Assembly (NCBI GenBank): GCA_016930435.1
Contig: JAFGGQ010000055.1
Span: 1 to 23,700 of the forward strand
Length of the DNA stretch: 23,700 nucleotides
Source: a bacterium
GTDB taxonomy: Bacteria > UBP14 > UBA6098 > JAFGQG01
Direction of reading: 5' to 3'
Both the position numbers and the translations under genes were made by a program. The notes under the pieces are model-generated. The model was not told where the DNA came from. It made no database searches and was given only the letters and a program-made list of their open reading frames with translations. This document shows, one piece after another, positions 15,179 through 23,121 of this stretch. The stretch's first letter is position 1. Each line of letters begins with the position of its first letter.

Positions 15179-15324
15179 TAAAAAGGAAATTTGCTTTTCT
15201 TAAAAGTGGTGAGAATAAAGCAGCCCTGTCGGAAGTGGAGTATTTTAATATGTACATGGATTCCTATAATCCGGATCTCGGGATAGCGGTCCGGGGAGTA
15301 GCTTGCCTTGAAAACGGTAAATAA
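15175..15324 (+). CDS. Small translationally coupled ORF, 49 codons, unknown
   Basis: An ATG overlapping the aminotransferase stop (ATGA) opens a frame of 49 codons ending at TAA two bases before the methyltransferase ATG. It fills the junction exactly, with the same overlap style as the real genes around it. The product starts MIKRKFAFLKSGENK and contains SEVEYFNMYMDSYNPD (19-34). It is mixed charged, without a membrane span, signal peptide or cysteine pair, and I recognise no family. It may be a genuine small protein, a leader that couples translation across the junction, or a remnant. Coding status is supported only by position and frame. Confidence 0.45.
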   Translation: MIKRKFAFLKSGENKAALSEVEYFNMYMDSYNPDLGIAVRGVACLENGK

Positions 15325-15326
15325 AA

Positions 15327-16100
15327 ATGAATAGCAGCAGTAAAAACAACCCGGTATTTGATAAATATGCTATCTTTTATGATATTCTTTATGCCGATAA
15401 GGATTACCGGGCAGAGTGCGATTTCGTTCAGACCTTACTCGATAAATATGCTATCGGACAGGTAAAAACAATTCTGGATTTGGGCTGCGGTACAGGAAAT
15501 CATGCCCAGTTCCTTGCCCAAAGGGGGTACTCGGTCACCGGGATCGACCTATCATTAGAAATGCTGAAAATTGCCCGGGGGAAAAATATAGAGGGCGCCG
15601 AATTCATTTTAGGGGATTTAAGGCATTTGGACTTGAAGCGAAAGTTTCATGCAGCTATTGCAATGTTCGCAGTAGTCTCCTATCAAATTACCAATCAGGA
15701 TCTTCTGCTTACGTTTAAATCCGTTGCCCGACATCTAAAAAAGGGGGGGATATTTCTATTCGATTTCTGGTTCGGGCCGGCGGTTCTGACCGAAAAACCA
15801 TCGCACCGTGCCAAGATGGTCAGTACAGAGAAAGGAGCGCTGCTACGTGAAGCTACTCCTGCCCTGAACGTTCTGAAACATACCGTTAGTGTGGATTATC
15901 AGGTACAGGAGATCGAGGGCGAGAAGGTAACCAGGGAGTTTGCCGAGAAGCATACGGTCAGATATTTGTTTTCCATGGAGATCGAGATGCTTTGTTTTCT
16001 CAACGGGTTCGAGCTGCTGGAGCTGTGCCCAATTATGAAACCGGGCGAGACACCTGCCGCTAATGACTGGAATGTTACAGCAATACTGAGGAGAAAATAG
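15327..16100 (+). CDS. SAM-dependent methyltransferase resembling amino-sugar N,N-dimethyltransferases (DesVI/TylM1 type)
   Basis: Class I methyltransferase. The order of motifs matches the DesVI/TylM1 group, which dimethylates the amino nitrogen of dTDP-amino sugars: YAIFYDILYADKDYRAE (14-30), ILDLGCGTGNHAQFLA (49-64), VTGIDLSLEMLKIAR (70-84), EFILGDLRHLDLKRKF (92-107), AMFAVVSYQITNQD (112-125) and HLKKGGIFLFDFWFGP (136-151). 257 aa is slightly longer than those enzymes. It lies two ORFs after the perosamine-synthase-like aminotransferase, so N-methylation of GDP-perosamine or of a perosamine residue is a reasonable prediction. Related general methyltransferases share the same N-terminal pattern, so substrate identity is inference. 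The start follows the small ORF by two bases with no clear Shine-Dalgarno site. Confidence 0.78.
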   Translation: MNSSSKNNPVFDKYAIFYDILYADKDYRAECDFVQTLLDKYAIGQVKTILDLGCGTGNHAQFLAQRGYSVTGIDLSLEMLKIARGKNIEGAEFILGDLRHLDLKRKFHAAIAMFAVVSYQITNQDLLLTFKSVARHLKKGGIFLFDFWFGPAVLTEKPSHRAKMVSTEKGALLREATPALNVLKHTVSVDYQVQEIEGEKVTREFAEKHTVRYLFSMEIEMLCFLNGFELLELCPIMKPGETPAANDWNVTAILRRK

Positions 16101-16101
16101 A

Positions 16102-17277
16102 ATGAAGGTAGGTATCCTTTTCCCTATGCGGATCAGTGGAGGGGTGTTTCAGAACGCATTGAGTATCGCGGATAGCCTGCTTGCTTATTCCAGTTATGAA
16201 CTCACCCTTTTCTATTATTATGATGAAGATCCCTATCTTTTTCTGGCCTCGCCCCCGGCGGATGTCAAACGCGTTTCAGTGGGAAGTGGCGTCGTCTCCC
16301 CGGTGACCAAATTTTGGAGGGCTTTTTTTCCACGGCGGGAGACTTGCCCGTGCTCTCATGGCGGGCCTTTCCGCGATGTAGGGATATATTTGCTTATCCT
16401 CCCTTTCCCCACCCTTTTTGCATATTACAACAAGGTGCCTTATCTCTATTCAGTACCGGATCTGATGCATAAATATTATCCCCAATTTCCGGAGTACCCG
16501 GCTAAAGAGCGGCGCATCAGGGATTATCGCTATAAACGCGGAGCCCGTCATTCCCTGCTTACCGTTGTGGATTCCGAACAGAGCAAAGATGACCTCCACA
16601 GGTTCTACGGCATTTCAAGCCATAAGATCAGGACCATTCCTTTCTATCCGCCGGGCTATATTTTCAGGATGAAGGATATGGACCGGGAAAAAGCGGGTAA
16701 ATTACTGGAAAAACACCATCTGCCCGAAAAGTTCCTTTTTTATCCGGCCAATTTCTGGTATCATAAAAACCATATCCGTCTTGTTCAGGCTCTATACAGG
16801 ATAAAAACCGAAATGCAAATTGAGATCCCCCTGGTACTAACGGGTTCACGGTACGGCAATTATGAGGAAGTCCGCAGGTCGGTGGCGGAGTTAGGATTAG
16901 ACCATCAGGTCTATTATTTGGGTTATGTCAGCAATGAGGAACTGGTTGCCCTGCACAAAAGATCTGCCGCATTGGTTTTCCCAACCTTAATCGGTCCTAC
17001 AAATATACCTCCGCTGGAAGCTATGGTACTGGGCAATCCGGTGGCCTGCTCCAATTTATTCGAAATGCCAGATCAGTTAGGTGAAGCAGCTTTACTATTC
17101 GACCCCTTCAGCGTTGAGGACATTGCTCACAAAATACACTCGCTCTGGTCGGACGACAACATGAGGAAAAGCCTAATAGAAAAGGGCTACCAGAGAGTGA
17201 AGGGGTTAACACTGGAAAACCATGCCGGTTTATGGAATAAAATACTTGACGAATCCTTTGAAATACTATCAAAATAA
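16102..17277 (+). CDS. Glycosyltransferase family 4 (PTNIPPLEAM subgroup)
   Basis: GT-B retaining transferase. The C-terminal half is typical: FYPANFWYHKNHIRLVQALY (213-232), LVLTGSRYGNYEEV (244-257), YYLGYVSNEELVAL (271-284), FPTLIGPTNIPPLEAM (293-308) and GEAALLFDPFS (327-337). This is the common O-antigen GT4 subgroup in which the first EX7E glutamate is replaced by the GPTNIPP loop while Glu306 remains. The N-terminal half contains VPYLYSVPDLMHKYYPQFP (112-130), a family feature of the acceptor domain. GAGGAG lies eight bases before the ATG, one base after the previous stop. Members of this subgroup include mannosyl- and rhamnosyltransferases; the sugar here is unproven. Confidence 0.88.
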   Translation: MKVGILFPMRISGGVFQNALSIADSLLAYSSYELTLFYYYDEDPYLFLASPPADVKRVSVGSGVVSPVTKFWRAFFPRRETCPCSHGGPFRDVGIYLLILPFPTLFAYYNKVPYLYSVPDLMHKYYPQFPEYPAKERRIRDYRYKRGARHSLLTVVDSEQSKDDLHRFYGISSHKIRTIPFYPPGYIFRMKDMDREKAGKLLEKHHLPEKFLFYPANFWYHKNHIRLVQALYRIKTEMQIEIPLVLTGSRYGNYEEVRRSVAELGLDHQVYYLGYVSNEELVALHKRSAALVFPTLIGPTNIPPLEAMVLGNPVACSNLFEMPDQLGEAALLFDPFSVEDIAHKIHSLWSDDNMRKSLIEKGYQRVKGLTLENHAGLWNKILDESFEILSK

Positions 17278-18242
17278 TGGACAATATGCCCGAACAAAGC
17301 GAACCTCTGGTCTCCATTATTACTCCCTCATTTAATCAGGGGAAATTTATAGAAAGGACCCTGCTTTCGGTTAAGGACCAGGTTTATTCTAACATTGAGC
17401 ATATTGTAATCGATGGCGGTTCAACGGATAACACACTAAGGATATTGGAAAGGTATGAGGGCAGTTATAACCTGCGTTGGTTATCCGAGCCCGATAGAGG
17501 AATGTACCAGGCTATTAACAAAGGGTTGGCGCAAGCTAAAGGAACGATATTGGCGTATCTTAATTCCGACGATCTGTATCTGCCCTGGGCGATTACCTCT
17601 GCAGTAGAGTACTTTAAGGTTCATCCGGAAGTTGATATGCTTTATGGGGATCTGGTAAAGTTAACGGAAAATGGTGAACTGAGGCTTTTATTTTCACCGC
17701 CCTTTGATCCTGAATACGTTCGAAGGGTTGGATTTCTCCCACAGCCAACGGTATTTTGGCGATACTCCTTGTATAATGAAATAGGTGGTTTTAAGGAGGA
17801 GCTGAAATTCATTGCCGATTGTGATTACTGGATGAGGGCAGCAAAGGATCATAAAGTCGGGAAAACCAACGAATTTTTGGCTGTTGAGCGCGATCACCCT
17901 GAAGCCAAACGTTTTACGGGAACCGCTGAATTAAACCGCGAGCTCATATCGGTACGCAGAGAACATAGCGCCGGTGGACGGGTATCCGGATTCCTGATCG
18001 AGGCATGGCATAGGCTAAAGGCTTTTATTGCAGTCCGCTGCCTCATGACAAAATTTCTTTTCAAATACTATACTGGCTATATTAAGCCGGGGTCCTGCTG
18101 GTCCAATATTTTAAGCAGAGATGCTTTTCGGCTGACATCCTTGCCAAAACTCCTTCTGACTTTTGCCCCCGGATTGAGCCGGAAAAACCCAATGAAAGTT
18201 AAACTTACTCTGGATGAGCTTATGGAAAAGGAAAGCCTTTAA
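17277..18242 (+). CDS. Glycosyltransferase family 2 (GT-A fold)
   Basis: Inverting GT-A transferase. LVSIITPSFNQGKFIERTLL (11-30), EHIVIDGGSTDNTLRIL (41-57), LSEPDRGMYQAINKGL (69-84) and AYLNSDDLY (93-101) form the nucleotide-binding core, with NSDD supplying the DXD-type metal site. LPQPTVFWRYSLYNEIGGF and ELKFIADCDYWMRAAK are the acceptor-side motifs usual in the WcaA-like O-antigen GT2 group. The last about 90 residues, beyond the domain, are basic and hydrophobic and may bind the membrane surface. The start overlaps the previous stop by one base (TAATG) with no ribosome site of its own; an alternative ATG lies three codons later. It is the last gene of the second operon. Confidence 0.9.
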   Translation: MDNMPEQSEPLVSIITPSFNQGKFIERTLLSVKDQVYSNIEHIVIDGGSTDNTLRILERYEGSYNLRWLSEPDRGMYQAINKGLAQAKGTILAYLNSDDLYLPWAITSAVEYFKVHPEVDMLYGDLVKLTENGELRLLFSPPFDPEYVRRVGFLPQPTVFWRYSLYNEIGGFKEELKFIADCDYWMRAAKDHKVGKTNEFLAVERDHPEAKRFTGTAELNRELISVRREHSAGGRVSGFLIEAWHRLKAFIAVRCLMTKFLFKYYTGYIKPGSCWSNILSRDAFRLTSLPKLLLTFAPGLSRKNPMKVKLTLDELMEKESL

Positions 18243-18284
18243 ATCATAAACTCAAATATGTGATTGGGAACAGGAACGAGAGCA

Positions 18285-18298
18285 GCAAATCCATTTGC
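18285..18298. promoter_or_regulatory. Inverted repeat upstream of gmd
   Basis: GCAAAT-CC-ATTTGC is a perfect 6-bp inverted repeat with a 2-bp centre, in the 84-bp gap between the GT2 gene and gmd. The centre is too short for a good RNA hairpin, and no T tract follows, so it reads more like a protein-binding dyad than a terminator. A weak CATAAT lies at 18298-18303, without a matching -35 hexamer. Confidence 0.3.
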
Positions 18299-18313
18299 AT
18301 AATGTAAATTTTT

Positions 18314-18326
18314 AAGGAGATGATCC
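18314..18326 (+). promoter_or_regulatory. Strong Shine-Dalgarno site of gmd
   Basis: AAGGAGATGATCC precedes ATG 18327 with the GGAG core seven bases away. It differs by one base from the full anti-16S complement found at 10801-10812, and the identity continues into the first codons (ATGAAAAAA). It fixes the gmd start. Confidence 0.8.
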
Positions 18327-19364
18327 ATGAAAAAAGCGTTAATAACAGGGATAACCGGGCAGGATGGCTCATATCTTGCGGAACAGCTTCTGGAAAAAGG
18401 TTATGAAGTTCACGGCATTATCCGCCGCGCTTCACTATTCAACACCGCTCGTATCGACCATCTTTACCGGGACCCCCATTTAGAGGATGTCCGGATGTTC
18501 CTCCATTACGGGGATATGACCGATTCCAGTAATCTTAACCGGGTGCTGGAAAAAATAGCCCCGGATGAGATATATAACCTTGCCGCGCAATCCCATGTCA
18601 AGGTATCCTTCGAGGTGCCCGAATATACTGCGGAGGCAAATGCGTTAGGCACTCTGAGGCTACTGGATGCAATCAAGGATGTCGGTTTGAAGACCCGGAT
18701 GTATCAGGCGTCCACATCCGAAATGTTCGGGCTGGTAGAGGATAAAAAGCAAAATGAATCCAGCCGGTTTTATCCGCGCAGTCCCTATGCCGCTTCTAAG
18801 CTGTATGCCCACTGGATCACCGTCAATTACCGGGAAGCTTACGGCCTGTTTGTGTGCAACGGAATACTATTCAACCATGAGTCCCCCCGGCGGGGTAAGC
18901 GTTTCGTCTCCCGTAAGATCACACGCGCGGTAGCCAAAATAAAGTATGGCCTTCAGGAAACCCTGTATCTTGGGAATTTAAAGGCTAAAAGGGATTGGGG
19001 TTATGCCCCGGACTATACTAATGCCATGTGGCTGATACTCCAGCAGGAAGGACCGGATGATTATGTTATTGCTACCGGCGAAAGCCATAGTGTTCGGGAA
19101 TTCACCGAAAAAGCCTTCGAGGCCGGAGGGATAAAACTGGTCTGGGAAGGACAGGGTAAAAATGAGAGGGCTATCGATGGGGATACCGGCAAGGTTTTGG
19201 TCGAGATTGATCCTCAATACTTCAGGCCCACGGAGGTCGAATATCTATGCGGAGATGCCTCCAAAGCCCGGGAAAAACTGGGCTGGACACCATCGGTTGG
19301 CTTTGATGAACTGGTCCGTATTATGGTGGAAGCCGATCTTAAAGATGTAGAAAAAGCCCGGTAG
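18327..19364 (+). CDS. gmd: GDP-mannose 4,6-dehydratase
   Basis: Extended short-chain dehydrogenase that converts GDP-D-mannose to GDP-4-keto-6-deoxy-D-mannose, the precursor of GDP-perosamine, GDP-rhamnose and GDP-fucose. The NADP-binding motif is GITGQDG (8-14). The active site is visible as STSE (129-132, with Thr130 and Glu132) and YxxxK in PYAASKLY (Tyr154, Lys158). [17 protein letters not shown] (31-47) and [18 protein letters not shown] (183-200) are specific Gmd signatures for cofactor and GDP binding. 345 aa is normal. No fucose synthase or GDP-rhamnose reductase is seen, whereas a perosamine-synthase-like gene is present upstream, so the product probably feeds perosamine. It has its own strong ribosome site and an 84-bp gap before it. 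Confidence 0.96.
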   Translation: MKKALITGITGQDGSYLAEQLLEKGYEVHGIIRRASLFNTARIDHLYRDPHLEDVRMFLHYGDMTDSSNLNRVLEKIAPDEIYNLAAQSHVKVSFEVPEYTAEANALGTLRLLDAIKDVGLKTRMYQASTSEMFGLVEDKKQNESSRFYPRSPYAASKLYAHWITVNYREAYGLFVCNGILFNHESPRRGKRFVSRKITRAVAKIKYGLQETLYLGNLKAKRDWGYAPDYTNAMWLILQQEGPDDYVIATGESHSVREFTEKAFEAGGIKLVWEGQGKNERAIDGDTGKVLVEIDPQYFRPTEVEYLCGDASKAREKLGWTPSVGFDELVRIMVEADLKDVEKAR

Positions 19365-19577
19365 AAATTTACAGTTAGTGATGAAAATATAGCTGAAGAC
19401 CGCTGCTACCCCCCTTATTCCTCGCAAAAAAGAGTTTTTACCAAGGCTCAAAACGGGTTTAACAAGATAGCACCAGGATTTTGATTATTGTCCGTATTTC
19501 AGCGCGACCTCAGTACCCATCATCAGATGGAATTCGAAACAAGCGTATTGAAACGGGCAAAGTTTGCCCTGAGTAAA
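19365..19577. other. Convergent intergenic region between gmd and the surface-protein gene
   Basis: 213 bp with no supported gene. The stops of gmd (plus strand) and the 1172-aa protein (minus strand) face each other across it. The only clear structure is the GGGCAAA/TTTGCCC dyad near the minus-strand stop. An AAAAA-AGAG-TTTTT motif at about 19430-19440 is too weak to call as a terminator of gmd. Confidence 0.6.
19548..19569 (-). terminator. Possible Rho-independent terminator of the surface-protein operon
   Basis: On the minus strand, nine bases after the TAA of the 1172-aa gene, GGGCAA and TTGCCC form a 6-bp stem with a 3-base loop, followed by GTTTCAAT. Stem and position suit an intrinsic terminator, but the T tract is short and broken, so efficiency would be modest. 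Confidence 0.4.
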
Positions 19578-22500
19578 TTACCGGAGCAGCCACATCCTTT
19601 TGATGTCCAATCCCTTGGAACTGCTTAATCTCATGAAATAAACCCCGGTCGGCATGGGTAAACCACTATCGTCGGTCCCTTCCCAGCGGATCATGTGTAT
19701 TCCGGCTTTCCGTTGTCCGGATACCAGGGTTTTAATGGCTCTGCCCAGGATGTCATAGATCTCAAGCGTTACTTCATCGGCTTCCGACAGCGTAAAAACC
19801 ACGTTGGTCATGGAATTAAAGGGATTGGGATAATTCTGATAGAGTTCAAATCCATAGGGGGTTACGGCATAGAGATCCTTAACCTCGGTGGATACGAACA
19901 GCCAGAAATTATAAGGGGGATCGATCATATTGGAGCCGTAATCGCAATAGCTGCCGACCTGGAGGATACAAAGCAGTGTATCATCATCGGCATAGGTAAT
20001 TCCCGCTTCGGTAGGGTTAAAGTGGACAATGTGGCCTTCTTCCAGGGTTAGGCTTCCTGATAGAGCATCGTATTCCACTCCATTCAGCATCAGAATAATG
20101 GTTTCGGGATCGATGAAGCCTGTGGCATCGCCGAGGTCGATATAGAGGTGGGCCATAGTATCCTCCACGCTCCATGGCAGGTACATTTCGGGATCGGTGT
20201 AAACGCTGTCCACGAAGGGGGCATCGAGGTCGATATAGATCATTTCGCAGAGTGGTGATTCCATTGTAAAGCCGTGTATATCGGAAATGCTGTCCAGGCA
20301 GACCCAGAATGAATCCCCGCTTTCCCGGGCGCCGGAGAACGTAAAGGTGAGCAGAGAATCGGCGGTATAGGTCATTCTTGGATCGGTAATATCATAGGTA
20401 TCGGTAACCGCCAGCCGGTAATCGGTAATGATCAGTCTAATGCTGCTGGTTTCCACCCCGTCAGGGTCTTCGGCCTTGATGTAGATGGGGGGTGCGGGTG
20501 CGCAGAGGTAATTTCCCAGGAAGAGTACTTGCGGTGCATGTGCTTCCACGAAGAAGGTCCAGCAGAATGGTCCGCCGGTATTTGGTTCGCCCCATGCGGG
20601 GGCATCTGAAACCGTTATGCAGACTTCAACCGTATCGGATGTCTCGAAAGCCCAGCGGGTAAGGAGCATATCCAGGTAGATGGTATCATCGGAGAACCAG
20701 CAGGCATCATCGGAGATGTCAAATACCGAACCGTTGATGTCCATGATGATTGATGCCGGGTCAACGCCGCAGACCAGGTCGCCCAGTGTAGCATATATCA
20801 TCGGGATCACGGTCCCGACAGTCTCCCCTTCGGCGGGGCTATGGTCTATCATGTAAGGTGGGGAGAGATCCACGATAAAACTATAATTCATCACATAATC
20901 GATGGGCACGTGCATGCTGTCATCGGCCTGCCAGATGGATACTTCTACGACTTCCATGTCCTCCCAGGGTTCGGTAGGGGTCCAGGTCATAATGGAATCA
21001 ACGGCTTCTCCGTCGATCATAAATGTTTCACCTTGAATGCTGTAGCGGACCGTGGATGCGATAATGCCGTTTCCGTCGAAGAGGTCGAAAATAACCGGTT
21101 GCAATGGGTTTGATGTGCAGTCCCCGTTTCGGGGTTGAATGTCGTGAGCCCGTGGTCCGTGGGCGTTAATGGTAAAAAAGAAGCAATAGGCGGAATCGTC
21201 AATAGCATTGGGAATGCCGTAATCTGGGTGGTCGGTTAAATAAACCCGGCAGATTTTAACCACGCCGTCCAGCCAGTGCACTCCCCCTTCAAGGGGATCC
21301 ATATAAAGGGTATCGTTTGTGGAGAATGAATCTTCGGCGTAGTGGATAGCGCCGTGATCGGTGCTATAGTGTCCCCGCCGGTCACTTAATAAATTTATAC
21401 CCAGGTCCACCGACTCGGTGTCCACATAGCCCAGGTTATCGTAAACATGCATCCAGGCGACAATGAGGGAATCCCAGAGAGTGTCCCCGGTTTCCGGCCA
21501 CCAGCCCCGGCAAATCGGTGGTGTGCGGTCCACCAGGAAACGGGTCTCAACGGGCATTTCCATAACACAACCGTGTATATCCCGGGCTTCTAAAAGCTGC
21601 ACCCGGGGCCGGTTGCCATCCGAATAGGCAAAAGGCGGAGTAAAAATAATAGTATCGTTTATATAATCCAGTTCATCAGATTCTATGTCAAAATTAAGGG
21701 TGTCTATCCCGGTTATCTGCTGCAGCCAGATCAGGTTGGTGTCCACACCTTCCGCATCGGTCATAAATATCTTGGTTTTTTGGTAGGGGTTGGTGGTGAT
21801 AGTGGCCATTAAGGGTTCGACCAGGGTTGGAACAGGTCCTTCATAGGTTGAAGTGGGCACAAATAAGGTACACGGGAAAAAACAGGTGTCATGAACCAGG
21901 CAATTCAGGGTTTCCGAATCGCAGGTATCGATAATATTGGTCATGGTGATCGTATATTCGGCGTATATATCACCGCTCATGGGTGGATTTATGATCTCAC
22001 CTACCCAGTAAGTAATTCCGCTGAGGCCAGCTCCTATCGAGGGAGGCTGAACCTGCTTGGTGGGTACATCTCCCTCTATAAGGCGCATGAGGGAGGTATC
22101 AGTGAATTCGATTGTGGCATAGACACTGTCCGCGGTAAACAGGGTAACGTTTATAGGGAGGAGTGTAATAGAGAATGGATTGGGGAACAGTTCGCACTCG
22201 TGGAAGTTGAATCTTCTGGCTCCCTGAACATTCATAATGAAGTTGCAGGTAGTTCCGCCGGGAACTGCTCCGGGTCCACGGCCCAGAGTGGTTATGATGG
22301 TCATAACCCCGCCCGGGGGAATGGGTTGAGGATACCACCAGTAGATGATTCCGGAGTCGTCATAAGGATCGCCAACGGGAATATAGATTGGTTCCCAAAT
22401 GGTTGCGGTGAGCAGGTGAGCTTGTCCGATAGCCAGGCGGTCTGGCTTTACATTGGGGGGGATATCCAAAATTGCCCGGGCTGTGAAGGAGGAATCCATG

Positions 22501-23096
22501 GGGTCAAAGGAATCCCAAAAAATGGGAATGTCTCTACCCTCGAGGATGGCCGTGGTATCGATCACCTCTCCGGTGGGGAAATAGAAGCGAGCCATATCCG
22601 AATAAGGGCTGTTCCCAATCTTGAGGTCGAGGTTCAGGAGCAAGCCAACTTCGTGTACGGTGCTGCCCATGTTGGCAATTGTATATTGCATCCGGATACT
22701 CCCGGTGCTGTCGCCATCAAGTGGCACCAATATTTGTGTGATCTGGAGGTCACCGGCCAGCCATTCGGTCTTCAGGTTGATGTCCAGGATATTGGTGGTT
22801 CGGCTAACCAGAACCAGGCGCCGGACATCCATCAACATAGGGTCATTGGAATAAAATTGATCGTCTATCTTGAAGATCACGTGGGATAATCCGGTCCCGC
22901 CGCCGCCGCAATAATTACAGCAGGTAAGGTCTATGTTGTCAGGGCAAGCGGAATCAGGCACCCCGATGGTGAAGAGACCATCCTCATTAGCGCCAACACC
23001 AATGAAGTTCTTCTCGATAAACACTGCCCCGGCGGCAGGGAGAATCCCTAATGTTAGAATCAGCATGGTCAATAAAAATTTTAATGTGGTTCTCAT
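19578..23096 (-). CDS. Large secreted surface protein: Ig-like repeat modules and type IX-style C-terminal sorting domain
   Basis: An 1172-aa exported protein. A Sec signal peptide (1-24: RTTLKFLL, hydrophobic core, AAGA cut) is followed by a beta-rich domain (about 25-280) containing CCNYCGGGG (59-67). Then come a linker domain with four cysteines (392-409), six Ig-like domains as three A/B pairs (about 420-1072), and a C-terminal domain (1080-1172). The last has YQNYPNPFNSMT (1086-1097), LEIYDILGRAIKTL (1111-1124), PTGVYFMRL (1149-1157) and a basic end KRMWLLR, the pattern of FCB-group T9SS type A sorting/FlgD-like domains. Such proteins are carried to the cell surface or released; no enzyme motif was seen, so adhesion or structure is likely. 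AAGGAG lies seven bases before the ATG. It is co-transcribed with the upstream gene, 25 bp away. Confidence 0.88.
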   Translation of the reverse strand: MRTTLKFLLTMLILTLGILPAAGAVFIEKNFIGVGANEDGLFTIGVPDSACPDNIDLTCCNYCGGGGTGLSHVIFKIDDQFYSNDPMLMDVRRLVLVSRTTNILDINLKTEWLAGDLQITQILVPLDGDSTGSIRMQYTIANMGSTVHEVGLLLNLDLKIGNSPYSDMARFYFPTGEVIDTTAILEGRDIPIFWDSFDPMDSSFTARAILDIPPNVKPDRLAIGQAHLLTATIWEPIYIPVGDPYDDSGIIYWWYPQPIPPGGVMTIITTLGRGPGAVPGGTTCNFIMNVQGARRFNFHECELFPNPFSITLLPINVTLFTADSVYATIEFTDTSLMRLIEGDVPTKQVQPPSIGAGLSGITYWVGEIINPPMSGDIYAEYTITMTNIIDTCDSETLNCLVHDTCFFPCTLFVPTSTYEGPVPTLVEPLMATITTNPYQKTKIFMTDAEGVDTNLIWLQQITGIDTLNFDIESDELDYINDTIIFTPPFAYSDGNRPRVQLLEARDIHGCVMEMPVETRFLVDRTPPICRGWWPETGDTLWDSLIVAWMHVYDNLGYVDTESVDLGINLLSDRRGHYSTDHGAIHYAEDSFSTNDTLYMDPLEGGVHWLDGVVKICRVYLTDHPDYGIPNAIDDSAYCFFFTINAHGPRAHDIQPRNGDCTSNPLQPVIFDLFDGNGIIASTVRYSIQGETFMIDGEAVDSIMTWTPTEPWEDMEVVEVSIWQADDSMHVPIDYVMNYSFIVDLSPPYMIDHSPAEGETVGTVIPMIYATLGDLVCGVDPASIIMDINGSVFDISDDACWFSDDTIYLDMLLTRWAFETSDTVEVCITVSDAPAWGEPNTGGPFCWTFFVEAHAPQVLFLGNYLCAPAPPIYIKAEDPDGVETSSIRLIITDYRLAVTDTYDITDPRMTYTADSLLTFTFSGARESGDSFWVCLDSISDIHGFTMESPLCEMIYIDLDAPFVDSVYTDPEMYLPWSVEDTMAHLYIDLGDATGFIDPETIILMLNGVEYDALSGSLTLEEGHIVHFNPTEAGITYADDDTLLCILQVGSYCDYGSNMIDPPYNFWLFVSTEVKDLYAVTPYGFELYQNYPNPFNSMTNVVFTLSEADEVTLEIYDILGRAIKTLVSGQRKAGIHMIRWEGTDDSGLPMPTGVYFMRLSSSKGLDIKRMWLLR
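19881..21839 (-). repeat. Three copies of an alternating two-domain Ig-like supermodule
   Basis: Within the 1172-aa protein, B domains (about 420-526, 649-746, 855-959) end in LVDRTPP, IVDLSPP and YIDLDAP. A domains (about 527-648, 747-854, 960-1072) carry YVDTESVDLGIN, GVDPASIIMDINGS and FIDPETIILMLNGV, and the first two end FFFTINAHGP and FFVEAHAP. The order is B-A-B-A-B-A. The copies are strongly diverged at sequence level (no long DNA repeat), so the duplication is old. The boundaries are estimates by eye. Confidence 0.6.
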
Positions 23097-23121
23097 GTCA
23101 GTTCTCCTTATTTTTGGTATT

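Noticed and set aside
21891-22889. Long plus-strand open frame of 332 codons opposite the surface-protein gene
   Set aside because: It is antisense to the 1172-aa frame, which has a signal peptide, repeat domains, a sorting domain and a good ribosome site. The plus-strand product shows no domain and no ribosome site.
23006-23013. The YPNPFN-like motif FPNPF inside the surface protein (residues 304-308) as a second sorting domain
   Set aside because: It is in the middle of the protein and is not followed by the G-x-Y-x-L / KxxWLLR pattern of a sorting domain; the phrase is common in Ig-like strands. The coordinates given here are only a pointer within the same gene.
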